From the NCBI GenBank assembly GCA_017405375.1, contig JAFRAO010000042.1, forward strand, positions 1 through 35,290: 35,290 nucleotides of DNA, in the 5' to 3' direction. Made by a program: the position numbers and the translations under genes. The notes below the pieces were generated by a model that was given only the letters and a program-made list of their open reading frames with translations, had not been told where the DNA came from and ran no database searches. The stretch comes from a bacterium. Lineage in GTDB: Bacteria > Cyanobacteriota > Vampirovibrionia > Gastranaerophilales > Gastranaerophilaceae. Positions 1-7,482 of the stretch are shown piece by piece; positions within the stretch are counted from its first letter, which is position 1; the number at the start of each line of letters is the position of its first letter.

Positions 1-1
1 C

Positions 2-751
2 GAAACATTAATTGTAATGGGCATAATCGGTGTTGTTGCAGCACTCACGATTCCAAACGTAAACAAAAACACAGGTAGAGCAGAATCTGTTGCAAAACTA
101 AAAAAAATTCATGCTGAACTCAATGAAGCGCATAGTAGGGCAACTGCTGTCTATGGTCCTTTTGAAAAATGGTTTGTTAATGATGATTGTACTAAAAATG
201 TAGATTGTGCAGCCGCAAAAATACGCTATTTTAACAGAATAACGGAATTTATGAAGATAACAAAGAATTGCGGCACAACGGAAAATGGTTGCATGCGTAC
301 GAGCGCTAAATATTTATATTATAATACTTCGTACGGTTGGAATTTGAGTAGTCCGAGTGCGCTATTAGCAGGAGGTTGGTCATTTAATGTAAATATTATA
401 TATAGCAAAAATACTGGTAGTAGTTTTAATGGTTATAATACTAACAACAGTAGTGTAGGACAAATATATGTAGATATAGACGGTCCAAACAAAGGAAAAA
501 ATACACATGGAATCGATATATTTAGGTTTAACGTAACAACAAATGGTATATATCCTGGTGGAGGAGGTAGTTATTGGTCAGATGATAATTTGAAAGCATA
601 TTGCTTTTATTATGGCTATGCATGTGCAGAATGGGTAATAAGAAATGGCAATATGGATTATCTAAATACTGTAAAAGCAACATCAAATAGTAATAGTGGT
701 GTATGTAAAAACGGCAAACAACTTTCCACAACCGTATCCAGCTGTAAGTAA
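2..751 (+). CDS. Type IV pilin-like / pseudopilin, 5'-truncated by window edge
   Basis: The reading frame is open from base 2, before the first ATG at 17, and begins E-T-L-I-V-M-G-I-I-G-V-V-A-A-L-T-I-P-N. This is the hydrophobic helix of a prepilin with its conserved Glu5, so the true start and the Gly cleavage site lie left of the window. After the helix comes an amphipathic stretch (AESVAKLKKIHAELNEAHSRA) and a globular domain with several Cys residues that could form disulfides. Class III/pseudopilins of this form occur in many copies in Gastranaerophilales genomes. The product would be processed by prepilin peptidase and assembled at the inner membrane into a pilus or type II secretion-like pseudopilus. 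The specific role is unknown. A terminator follows at 793-828. Confidence 0.85.
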   Translation, partial: ETLIVMGIIGVVAALTIPNVNKNTGRAESVAKLKKIHAELNEAHSRATAVYGPFEKWFVNDDCTKNVDCAAAKIRYFNRITEFMKITKNCGTTENGCMRTSAKYLYYNTSYGWNLSSPSALLAGGWSFNVNIIYSKNTGSSFNGYNTNNSSVGQIYVDIDGPNKGKNTHGIDIFRFNVTTNGIYPGGGGSYWSDDNLKAYCFYYGYACAEWVIRNGNMDYLNTVKATSNSNSGVCKNGKQLSTTVSSCK

Positions 752-792
752 ATAACAACAACAATCACATAAAACAATAAAAGAATATCAAT

Positions 793-828
793 GAACCACA
801 TCTAACATTTAGACAGTGGTTCTTTTTT
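793..828 (+). terminator. Rho-independent terminator of the pseudopilin gene
   Basis: GAACCAC (793-799) pairs perfectly with GTGGTTC (816-822) across a 16-nt loop and is followed by six T (823-828). It lies 40 nt after the pseudopilin stop. Confidence 0.75.
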
Positions 829-898
829 ACATTTACAAACATATATAAGAGCAAATGAACAATCAAAGTGTCAAGAATCCGGTTGCAGAGATAAATTA

Positions 899-1252
899 TT
901 GGATAAATTTAGCAGACAAAGTCGAAAGATTCCACTAACAGATAGTTTAATAGAAGTTTTAAATAACATACCGAGAATAACTGATTATGTTTTTGTGAAT
1001 TTAAAAACAATGAAACCATATACTGATATAAAGAATAGCTGGTCTACTTTAATGGAAAAAGCAAATATAGAAAACTTTAGGTTTCATGATTTAAGACATA
1101 CCGTAGCTACAAGGATGGTTGAAAAAGGTGTACCGTTACCAGTAGTTCAGGAGATAATGGGGCATGCTAAGATTTCTACTACAATGAGATATGCTCATGT
1201 AGTTCCTAGACAAAAATTAGAAGCAATTAATGTATTAGATTCATACAAATGA
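899..1252 (+). pseudogene. Tyrosine recombinase C-terminal fragment
   Basis: The 117 residues match only the C-terminal half of a phage integrase: SRKIPLTDSLIEVL, the box II HDLRHTVATRM (H-x-x-R) and GHAKISTTMRYAHV with the second His and the nucleophilic Tyr. The first catalytic Arg and the whole arm- and core-binding domains are missing (a full integrase has about 350-400 residues). The start shown is a TTG without a convincing ribosome site. The frame is open back to 806, but those residues do not look like integrase. I read it as the remnant of an element deleted from the left. It points toward the tRNA-Gly attachment core at 1338-1360 and is followed by its likely arm sites at 1273-1292. 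Confidence 0.8.
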
Positions 1253-1272
1253 TTTAAGTTTCAACTAATTGA

Positions 1273-1292
1273 AATGGACACACAATGGACAC
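1273..1292 (+). repeat. Tandem AATGGACAC repeats, likely integrase arm-type sites
   Basis: AATGGACAC occurs at 1273-1281 and again at 1284-1292, exactly 11 bp (one helical turn) apart. It sits just after the integrase fragment stop and 46 bp before the tRNA-Gly core. Short direct repeats spaced by a turn between integrase and core are typical arm-type sites. The functional assignment is inference. Confidence 0.5.
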
Positions 1293-1310
1293 AGAAAATT
1301 TACATTAAAA

Positions 1311-1333
1311 AAGAGGGTATCTGAAACCCTCTT
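1311..1333 (-). terminator. Terminator following the tRNA-Gly 3' end (minus strand)
   Basis: AAGAGGGT (1311-1318) and ACCCTCTT (1326-1333) form a perfect 8-bp stem with a 7-nt loop. On the minus strand the stem is followed by a run of T (plus-strand A's at 1307-1312). It begins 4 nt after the CCA of the tRNA-Gly fragment, where the terminator of a tRNA gene would be. Confidence 0.65.
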
Positions 1334-1337
1334 ATAA

Positions 1338-1360
1338 TGGAGCGGGAGACGAGGCTCGAA
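1338..1360 (-). other. tRNA-Gly 3' end fragment, attachment-site core
   Basis: On the minus strand these 23 nt read TTCGAGC (T-loop), CTCGT, then CTCCCGC (3' acceptor strand), T73 and CCA. This is the 3' end of a bacterial tRNA-Gly (acceptor GCGGGAG, discriminator U). Upstream on the minus strand the sequence departs at once into AT-rich DNA, so there is no anticodon or D arm and this is not a functional tRNA. Duplication of a tRNA 3' end is the usual scar of integration by tyrosine recombinases. No second copy is seen in the window. Confidence 0.75.
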
Positions 1361-1459
1361 TAAATATTTTTGATTTTTGTAGCTTTTAATACTATCCCGT
1401 AATGTATATTATTGTTTAGCTTCAGCGATTTTAACTTTTTGTATCTTTCAGTAATTTTT

Positions 1460-1496
1460 GGGGCCTATTTGTAGTTGTAGTCCCCAAATAGTCCCC
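1460..1496 (+). repeat. GTCCCC-type repeats, second set of arm-type sites
   Basis: TAGTCCCC lies at 1478-1485 and 1489-1496, 11 bp apart. An inverted related copy (GGGGCCTATTTG, 1460-1471) matches the complement of CAAATAGTCCCC (1485-1496) with one mismatch. The motif differs from the AATGGACAC repeats on the other side of the core. These are probably the arm sites of the element to the right, whose integrase is at 2519-3895. Confidence 0.45.
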
Positions 1497-1511
1497 TAAA
1501 AATTTTAACTA

Positions 1512-1540
1512 TTGAATATATTTATTATTTATGTTATAAT
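1512..1540 (+). promoter_or_regulatory. Promoter of the AbiF RNA/toxin unit
   Basis: TTGAAT (1512-1517), a 17-bp spacer and a perfect TATAAT (1535-1540) predict a start near 1547. That is just before the hairpin RNA at 1553-1590 and 70 nt before the toxin start. Confidence 0.7.
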
Positions 1541-1546
1541 AAGTGT

Positions 1547-1597
1547 AATGGTACCTGCTAAGCCTCTTAACAATGCTCAAATCTGCAGGTCTTTTTT
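1547..1597 (+). ncRNA. Short structured RNA upstream of abiF (putative RNA antitoxin)
   Basis: Between the strong promoter and the toxin start lies an approximately 50-nt transcript. ACCTGC (1553-1558) pairs with GCAGGT (1585-1590) around a 26-nt apical region containing AAGCCTCTTAACAATGCTC, followed by C and six T (1592-1597). It can thus be both a folded RNA and a leaky terminator before the toxin gene, the promoter-RNA-terminator-toxin layout of type III toxin-antitoxin loci. A conserved 'abiF' RNA motif upstream of AbiF/AbiD-type genes is known from comparative RNA searches. Membership here is judged by position and structure, not by a covariance-model search. Confidence 0.6.
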
Positions 1598-1618
1598 ATT
1601 ATTGCAAGGGGATAAATT

Positions 1619-2500
1619 TTGGAAGGAATAAAATATAATAAACCTGCATTAAGCGTGAACAAGCAAATAGAATTGTTAAAATCAAGAGGGTTGATTATTA
1701 ACAACGAAGATTTTGCAAAAAATATTCTTAGCAATATTTCGTATTATCGTTTATCTGCATATATGAAATTTTATCAAAATGATGATTTATATAAAGATAA
1801 TACAACTTTTGAAGATATTATTTACTTATATGATTTTGATAAAGATTTAAAATCTTTAATTTTTGAAAATATAAGAATTATAGAAATAGCATTACGAACA
1901 AAAATATGTTTACACATGTGTACAAATTACGGCCCACATTGGTTTTATGATATAGGTTGTTATAAAACAGAAAATGATTACGAAAAAACTTTAAAAATTT
2001 TAGAGAATGAAAAAGGACTAAAAAAAGATACTTTTATAAAATATTATTCTAAAAAATATTCAGAACCGCCATTACCACCATTTTGGATGCTTGCAGAAGT
2101 ATTATCTATGGGGGATTTATCAAAAATTTTGGATGGTATAAATTTCAAAGATACAAAAGCAATTTCAAGAACTATTGCTCCCGGATATTATATTGCACCT
2201 GTTATAACTAATTGGGTTCACGTATTGGCTACTGTAAGAAATATTTGTGCTCATCATTCAAGATTGTGGAATAGAAAATTAAAAATAAAATTTGAAGAGC
2301 CTCAAAAAATACCTGATTGGAAAAATAACAATGTCCCTATTGACAAAGTTTATGGAATATGTTTTGTAATTTCATTATTATTGGAAAAACATCCATACAA
2401 TTCTTTTAACCAACAACTTAATGAATTATTCAAAAAATATAGTAATATTGATTTTTCTCAAATGGGATTCTCACAAAACGCAGTAACTCAATTCATCTAA
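1619..2500 (+). CDS. AbiF/AbiD-type abortive-infection protein (Abi_2 family, HEPN)
   Basis: The 293-residue protein has the Abi_2 family hallmarks: KPALSVNKQIELLKSRG near the N-terminus, the NISYYRLSAYMKF block (39-51), an 'LYDFDKDLK' helix (70-78), and near 207 the R-N-I-C-A-H-H-S-R-L-W-N-R segment. Arg207 to His212 is the R-N-x3-H motif of HEPN ribonucleases, so the predicted activity is RNA cleavage causing growth arrest during phage infection. The TTG start at 1619 is chosen because AAGGGG (1606-1611) sits 7 nt upstream; there is no better-placed ATG. It lies 22 nt after the hairpin RNA and shares its promoter, so toxin level probably depends on read-through past the RNA terminator. It occupies the slot between integrase and attachment core, a common site for defence cargo. 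Confidence 0.88.
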   Translation: MEGIKYNKPALSVNKQIELLKSRGLIINNEDFAKNILSNISYYRLSAYMKFYQNDDLYKDNTTFEDIIYLYDFDKDLKSLIFENIRIIEIALRTKICLHMCTNYGPHWFYDIGCYKTENDYEKTLKILENEKGLKKDTFIKYYSKKYSEPPLPPFWMLAEVLSMGDLSKILDGINFKDTKAISRTIAPGYYIAPVITNWVHVLATVRNICAHHSRLWNRKLKIKFEEPQKIPDWKNNNVPIDKVYGICFVISLLLEKHPYNSFNQQLNELFKKYSNIDFSQMGFSQNAVTQFI

Positions 2501-2518
2501 GATTATAAACATTAAAAT

Positions 2519-3895
2519 CTAACCTACATTCATTTTTGCATAAAATTCATCCATCTTTTTCGCAACACAAGCTTCTTTACTTTTAATTAAATTGGAATAT
2601 GTATTTAAAGTTATATTCTTATCAGCGTGTCCCAATCTGCCGCTTACCGTTACAATATCTTCACCTTCAGAAATCAATAAACTAGCGTTTGTATGACGAA
2701 GTTGATGAAATGATATTTTCGGCAAATTATGTCTTTTTAAGAAATTAACGAACCATTTATAAGGCAAATTTGTACTTATGGCTTTGCCGTCATCTAAAAG
2801 AAAAACATAAGGATCATTTTGCCAGGCATTTCCAAGTTTTAATCTCTGTTTTATTTGGTAATTTTTATATTGTTTAAGTAATTTTAGAACTTTATTAGAT
2901 ACAGTTACAACTCTAACTCCAGCTTCTGTTTTTGTTTTATCTTTAATTGTACCATAACCAACAACATAGTGCCTTTGTTTGTTTATGCTTATTTGTGAAG
3001 TTTCAAAGTTTATATCGTCCCAGGTCAAACCTGTTAATTCACTCCGCCTTAAACCAATATCTATCGCAAGATAGACCATTACAATTAATATCAAAGGTTC
3101 ATTATTTAATGCGTTTAACATCTCCGCGACTTGTTTATCATCATAATATTTTGCTTTTGTTTTTTGATATTTTTTCATATCAATTCTTCTCATAGGATTT
3201 TCTTTTATAATATTCCATTTGACTGCTGTTGATAACATTGAGCATATTATTCCCATATGATTACGAATTGTTCTTTCAGATAAGGTTTTAGGTTTAGAAC
3301 ATATAAACATATTTTTTAATTTTAAATTGTAAGTTTTACATAAAGCTTTTGCTATACTATAATCGGTTGATAGCCCCCTTTTTAATCTTCTGCAAGATTT
3401 AACGGATATTTTAGTTTCATTACTAATCTGCAATGGAGTTAAATCTTTTAATTTCTCCAAAAGATTATCATTTGGAATATATTTATTATCTAATCTTAAA
3501 TCCGGTTCATGCAGATTACGATAAAATTGTAATAAATGCGCAGGTTGTAGTTTGCCGATTTTTATATGTCCCAATGCAGGGAGAATTCTATCATTTAATT
3601 TCTGTTTATACGCAACAAGTGTTGTAGGAGTAAGATTAATTTCTGCATAATCTCTAAACCATTTTTTTGTAAATTCTGCGAACGTTATTTTTTCTCCATC
3701 AAGGTATATTCCATTTTTAACTTCTTGCTCAAATAATACTAATTGAGTATTAAGTTCCTTTTGTAACTGTTTTGGAGTTAAATTATCACTAAAAGTTACT
3801 GTTTTTCGTATTCTTAGTTTTTTACCATTGCAATCATATCCGTTGCAAACTATTAATTTATATTTTGTATCTGAAATTCTTTCTGAATAAGCCAT
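2519..3895 (-). CDS. Site-specific tyrosine recombinase (integrase) with internal HTH-like insertion
   Basis: The 458-residue integrase has an N-terminal arm-binding domain (about 1-65), a SAM-like core-binding domain (about 70-235) and a catalytic domain (about 250-450). Visible catalytic residues are R283 (GLRRSEL), a Lys near 322, H397-x-x-R400 (FHQLRHT), H423 (GRLGHAD) and Tyr433 (NTYSN). All are present, so it should be active. The start is set at the ATG of MAYSER because GGAGG (3901-3905) lies 5 nt upstream; an 8-residue extension in frame lacks such a site. Residues about 150-200 (LTPLQISNETKISVKSCRRL... IAKALCKTYN) read like a helix-turn-helix inserted in the core-binding domain. It probably acts at the tRNA-Gly core at 1338-1360. 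Confidence 0.92.
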   Translation of the reverse strand: MAYSERISDTKYKLIVCNGYDCNGKKLRIRKTVTFSDNLTPKQLQKELNTQLVLFEQEVKNGIYLDGEKITFAEFTKKWFRDYAEINLTPTTLVAYKQKLNDRILPALGHIKIGKLQPAHLLQFYRNLHEPDLRLDNKYIPNDNLLEKLKDLTPLQISNETKISVKSCRRLKRGLSTDYSIAKALCKTYNLKLKNMFICSKPKTLSERTIRNHMGIICSMLSTAVKWNIIKENPMRRIDMKKYQKTKAKYYDDKQVAEMLNALNNEPLILIVMVYLAIDIGLRRSELTGLTWDDINFETSQISINKQRHYVVGYGTIKDKTKTEAGVRVVTVSNKVLKLLKQYKNYQIKQRLKLGNAWQNDPYVFLLDDGKAISTNLPYKWFVNFLKRHNLPKISFHQLRHTNASLLISEGEDIVTVSGRLGHADKNITLNTYSNLIKSKEACVAKKMDEFYAKMNVG

Positions 3896-3998
3896 ATTAG
3901 CCTCCATATTAATTATCATTATATCTTTTTTTTTTCGCTCTTATTTTCCTTAAAAATCTTGTATTGACAGTGCTTAGTTGCAATATAAAAAGTATTTA

Positions 3999-5681
3999 TC
4001 AACTGTAAAATACAAATTTTATACCATTTTTAGCTTTTATTATTCGTCCGTAACCTTTTTGTGCAAGATTTTCAAGAACAAGTTTTGCTTTCTGAAGAGT
4101 CCTATATCGACTTTCATTTGCTTTAAATAATTTTGTTGGTGAAATATCTTTTATATTTTTAGTTTTTAAATAACTGATAGTTAAGTCTTCAAGAGGATTT
4201 GCATCTATTTTCTCATTTATAATATTCATAAAACAACTAATAAAATACCTGCTAACTTTAATTGCTCGATTAACTGTTTGTTTGGTTATAATTGGGTTTT
4301 TATAATCATAAAACATATGAATTATCAATGATAATCTTGCAACATAACTCGTTTGTTTTTGAAGATATGATTTTACCAGATCATTTATATTATTTGCTCT
4401 TTTTATTTTCGTAATTTTATTACAATAGGTAAGGAATATTTTTCGTGCATCCGGAGAAAATGAACACTCTACTTTTTTATTGAAATCTTCAAAAATATCA
4501 TGAAATAGATTGGTGCAAAATTCTTCAAAACAATTATTTTCTCTTTCAATTTCTAAAAGATTTTCGGTTTCATCAATATCATAGCCTTTTTCTGTGTATT
4601 TACTGCAACAGTATAACCATCTTTCAATCATTCCGTCATCTGATTCAATTCCACCACTGAACAGCGTTTTGTATAGAACTTTTGGTTGAATACCGCCGAT
4701 AATATTATGTCCAACATCAAATGTATAATCGGTTTTACTACTTTTTCTGACAATATTTTGTTTTATTTTGTTCCATGATTGCAGTAAGTATTGTTTATCG
4801 TTACCAAAATGCTTATATTGGTTAAAACTATTAATTAAAAATGTAATTTCATCAATATATAAAGCGACACCTAAAAAATACTTTTTATTGGCATTAATTA
4901 AATCGTATAATGATTCTATCGTAGTATTTTGAGTAGTAAGGCGAGCTTTACGTGCAGGTTCCGGTTCTTGTGGCAGTTCCCTTACTTCTGACTTTTCTTT
5001 TTTTATTCTTTCCATTTCTTTCTTATAGCTATATTTAGCATTTTTATATTTTATAAACTCATCTTGATATTTTAATTCTAAAAGGTAGTCACATGCATCT
5101 AAAATTTGTTTGCCAACATTTAAACACGGTGTTTTCTTTTGAGATGGATTTCCTATAAGCATTATCCATAAAATTGGGTATTCAATCCAATCACTGTTAT
5201 TTTTTATTTTAATTGAATAATGTCCGCAAATTATAATACTAATAACGCTTAAAAAGACACAAGCAAAATACTCTATAGGTGCATCATAATTTTTACTTAG
5301 TGTTTTTATTAAATCAGAGATTTTTTTAGGAAAAATATCGATAGGAAAAGGTAAAATGTCTTTTTTATCTGCAAGTTTTTCTTGAATATAACTTAGGCTA
5401 ATTTGCTTTGCGTTATCGACTAATTCTTGAAAATTTTCTCTACCATATTTCACTAAAAAATCATCGATACCCTTAGCCTCGCCGTCAGGTAATTCTAAAA
5501 TTTTGACAATAGCTTGTTTTTCACTAATTAAATATGCTGCAAGTTGATATAAAGCTTGAAAAACTTTAGGATTACGCCACATATCTGCATCATAACCAAG
5601 AATTATCTCTTTATTTTCAAAATTATAATTTTTAAGATCGGGTATAATATCTGCAAATAATTCTAAGTTTTCAAATGTCAA
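3999..5681 (-). CDS. DUF3987-type primase/helicase protein, C-terminal part after in-frame stop
   Basis: The first ~90 residues carry the second half of a Toprim-like domain (EIILGYDADMW, a D-x-D motif; then EAKGIDDFLVKYG). A DUF3987-type segment follows from about 105 (DIFPKKISDLIKTLSKNYDAP, then ILWIMLIGNPSQKKTPCLNVG in Walker-A position, and YIDEITFLI as Walker B). Such proteins act in replication of plasmids, satellites and phages. The first codon (TTG, 5681) follows directly and in the same frame on the TAA that ends the upstream 174-residue ORF, with no ribosome site before it. The two ORFs are therefore one gene of about 735 codons interrupted by a stop. It may be a recent nonsense mutation, a read-through site, or two products that associate. 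Confidence 0.75.
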   Translation of the reverse strand: MTFENLELFADIIPDLKNYNFENKEIILGYDADMWRNPKVFQALYQLAAYLISEKQAIVKILELPDGEAKGIDDFLVKYGRENFQELVDNAKQISLSYIQEKLADKKDILPFPIDIFPKKISDLIKTLSKNYDAPIEYFACVFLSVISIIICGHYSIKIKNNSDWIEYPILWIMLIGNPSQKKTPCLNVGKQILDACDYLLELKYQDEFIKYKNAKYSYKKEMERIKKEKSEVRELPQEPEPARKARLTTQNTTIESLYDLINANKKYFLGVALYIDEITFLINSFNQYKHFGNDKQYLLQSWNKIKQNIVRKSSKTDYTFDVGHNIIGGIQPKVLYKTLFSGGIESDDGMIERWLYCCSKYTEKGYDIDETENLLEIERENNCFEEFCTNLFHDIFEDFNKKVECSFSPDARKIFLTYCNKITKIKRANNINDLVKSYLQKQTSYVARLSLIIHMFYDYKNPIITKQTVNRAIKVSRYFISCFMNIINEKIDANPLEDLTISYLKTKNIKDISPTKLFKANESRYRTLQKAKLVLENLAQKGYGRIIKAKNGIKFVFYS

Positions 5682-6206
5682 TTATCTTTTATTGTCATTA
5701 CAACTTTTAGAATCACTTTCTGAAGTATTCGTAATGTCATCTTTATTTGGATTCTGCTTCCAATTGTAAACTCCACTTATTGACAAACATGGGAAACCTT
5801 CTTGAACAGCTTTAATTGCTTTTTTTGCCCCCTCTGTTATTATTACATAGGTACTTTTATCTAAAATTTTGGAGCTATCAAGGTCTATTGGTCGAAATAA
5901 TCTTGATGTTTGACCTTTTGGTTTTATATATTTTCCTTTGTTTTGCGGGTTTTTTAGCCTTGTTTCATAATAATCTGTTAAATTGTTATTTAACAACTCA
6001 GGATAATACAATGTCCAACTTTCATCATTATGTATTAAATATCCCCCGTTCTTGTATTTATTGATTGTATCATAGCTAATACCACTTTTAGTAAAATCTT
6101 GGTAGAGAAATGTATCATATTCTGTTTTATATATTGTTTCTCCATCATGATTTGCATATGAATTTAATTTTTCTATGTTGTTAAATAATTTTTCTGATTG
6201 TACCAT
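5682..6206 (-). CDS. Primase/helicase N-terminal part (DUF3854/Toprim), ends at in-frame TAA
   Basis: The 174 residues start at MVQSEK, selected because GGAGG (6215-6219) lies 8 nt upstream. The protein includes YYPELLNNNLTDYYETRLKNP and RPIDLDSS, followed by YVIITEGAKKAIKAVQEGFPCLSISGVYNWKQ. The T-E-G with following Lys residues is the first half of a Toprim-like catalytic domain, seen in DUF3854 proteins that fetch primers for element replication. The D-x-D half of the same domain appears only after the TAA, in the next ORF and the same frame. Hence this product alone should be inactive. It overlaps the end of the excisionase-like gene by 26 nt, so the two are translationally linked. Confidence 0.75.
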   Translation of the reverse strand: MVQSEKLFNNIEKLNSYANHDGETIYKTEYDTFLYQDFTKSGISYDTINKYKNGGYLIHNDESWTLYYPELLNNNLTDYYETRLKNPQNKGKYIKPKGQTSRLFRPIDLDSSKILDKSTYVIITEGAKKAIKAVQEGFPCLSISGVYNWKQNPNKDDITNTSESDSKSCNDNKR

Positions 6207-6414
6207 TTTCTTTTCCTCCTTCATTTGCGTAATTATCACCTTCGTTTAAGTATTGAATTAAGCTGTCAATATTAATTAAATACTTTGAACCAGCCTTTAT
6301 ATATCTGACTTTGTTGTTTAAAACGAGTTGTCTTATCTGATACTTTGCTAGTCCTGTCATTTCGGCAGCTTGAACTACCGTTTTCATTAGTGGAATTTTT
6401 AGATTTTCATTCAT
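6181..6414 (-). CDS. Small excisionase-like DNA-binding protein (HTH_17 / AlpA-like)
   Basis: The 77-residue protein has a MerR-like winged helix: KTVVQAAEMTGLAKYQIRQLVLNNKVRYIKAGSKYLINIDSLIQYLNEGD. That is the recognition pattern of DNA-binding 'excisionase' proteins that steer integrase directionality or activate element genes. GGAGG precedes the ATG by 7 nt. It is the first gene of the leftward operon (xis-like, primase halves, then integrase 104 nt further). It faces the divergent repressor at 6589 across a 174-bp control region. Confidence 0.82.
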   Translation of the reverse strand: MNENLKIPLMKTVVQAAEMTGLAKYQIRQLVLNNKVRYIKAGSKYLINIDSLIQYLNEGDNYANEGGKENGTIRKII

Positions 6415-6476
6415 AATTGCCTCCTTTTGACTTGATTAATAATATTCTTTGTTTTATTATTGATACACAATTAAAA

Positions 6477-6496
6477 CTGTATTATATATTATACAG
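6477..6496. promoter_or_regulatory. Palindromic operator candidate in the divergent control region
   Basis: CTGTAT and ATACAG form a dyad with an 8-bp AT centre in the space between the excisionase-like gene and the divergent repressor. A dyad in this position is the expected operator of the element repressor. It resembles a LexA box, but the CTG-CAG spacing is 14, not 10. Confidence 0.4.
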
Positions 6497-6588
6497 CATT
6501 TTTTGGGCAAAAATAAAAAACATACGAAATTAATCCATTTTTAAAAATTTTATTAAATGTCTTATAAATAAAACAAAGGAGATAAAAA

Positions 6589-7464
6589 ATGACAGCTAAA
6601 AAGATTATAAAAAATGTTAATGGTTATGGGTTAAAAACAATCGGTGATAAATTTAAATTTTTAAGACAGGAATTAACAGAAGGTGATGGTAAAAATGGGA
6701 AAAGCATGAGTTTAAGAGAATTGGCAAATGCAATTAGTAATCTTAAAGAATTTCCTAAAACAAGAAAAGAATATAGCCATTCAAGAATTGAAAGAATTGA
6801 AAATAATAAAAGTGATCCCACTATACTTGATTTAAAGTTGTATCATACATATTTCGATGTTCCTTATGAATTTTTGTTAGGTGAAACTGATAGTCTTGAA
6901 TATGAAAACTTAAGGTCATATGATGATTTAGGTCTATCCGATAAATCTATCAATAGATTAATATACATAAATACCCCAGAAAATAAACAAAAGATATATC
7001 TTGATTTAATTAACTGTATCTTTGATAGTGGTTTAGATGAACGTTTTTTCTCTTTATTAACTGAATATTTTTTTGGAGATATAAAAAAAGAAGATATAGG
7101 ATCTACCTTTAAAGATAGTGATACAACAAAATTTGAGATAAACATAGTTGTAAATAAAAATAAAATTATAAGAAAAGAGGCTTTAAGTATCGAAGAAGTT
7201 AATAGTATTTATAAAAATGCTCTTTTTGAAAAATTAAATGAACTAAAAAATAATTTTAAAAATAAAGGTTATATAATAACTGAAGGAAACAAAGACCAAC
7301 GAAGACTATTATTATCGAACAAAGAAAAAGAAAAGATATATAAAAATTCTGGAGAACTTGCATTTAAAATGACTAATAAAAATAATAGAAAGCAAATTAA
7401 GAATGCAGAACTAGCTAAAAAACAAATTCAAAAAATAAAACAAAAAGATATTAAAACTCAATAA
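6589..7464 (+). CDS. XRE-type transcriptional regulator, element repressor
   Basis: The N-terminal ~100 residues form an HTH_XRE-like domain: KFLRQELTEGD, SLRELANAISNL, SRIERIENNKSDPTILDLKLYHTYFDVPYEFLLGE. The 'RIERIENNKSDPTILDL' block is the usual helix 3-4 signature. The ~190-residue C-terminal part is Lys- and Asn-rich and I do not recognise it. AAAGGAG lies 7-8 nt before the ATG. Divergent transcription from the excisionase/primase/integrase operon suggests a lysogeny-type master repressor. The last ~35 residues are very basic (KKNNRKQIKNAELAKKQIQK). Confidence 0.75.
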   Translation: MTAKKIIKNVNGYGLKTIGDKFKFLRQELTEGDGKNGKSMSLRELANAISNLKEFPKTRKEYSHSRIERIENNKSDPTILDLKLYHTYFDVPYEFLLGETDSLEYENLRSYDDLGLSDKSINRLIYINTPENKQKIYLDLINCIFDSGLDERFFSLLTEYFFGDIKKEDIGSTFKDSDTTKFEINIVVNKNKIIRKEALSIEEVNSIYKNALFEKLNELKNNFKNKGYIITEGNKDQRRLLLSNKEKEKIYKNSGELAFKMTNKNNRKQIKNAELAKKQIQKIKQKDIKTQ

Positions 7465-7482
7465 TAACGAGGAGTTTATCTT

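Larger units (their letters stand above)
1338..7464. mobile_element. Integrated element, left part (att core to repressor); right end not found
   Basis: The run att core, arm-type repeats, AbiF cargo, integrase, primase/helicase, excisionase-like protein and divergent repressor has the layout of a tRNA-integrated satellite or integrative plasmid. The right boundary given is only the last gene that clearly belongs to the backbone. The element may extend through the FtsZ-like module and the phage remnants to about 16 kb. No structural phage genes are present in the window. Confidence 0.5.

Noticed and set aside
1335..1420. Complete tRNA-Gly gene on the minus strand
   Set aside because: Only the T-loop and 3' acceptor strand are present; the anticodon and D arms are absent, so it is an attachment-site duplicate.
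6477..6496. Genuine LexA box
   Set aside because: The CTG-to-CAG spacing is too long for an SOS box; listed only as an operator candidate.
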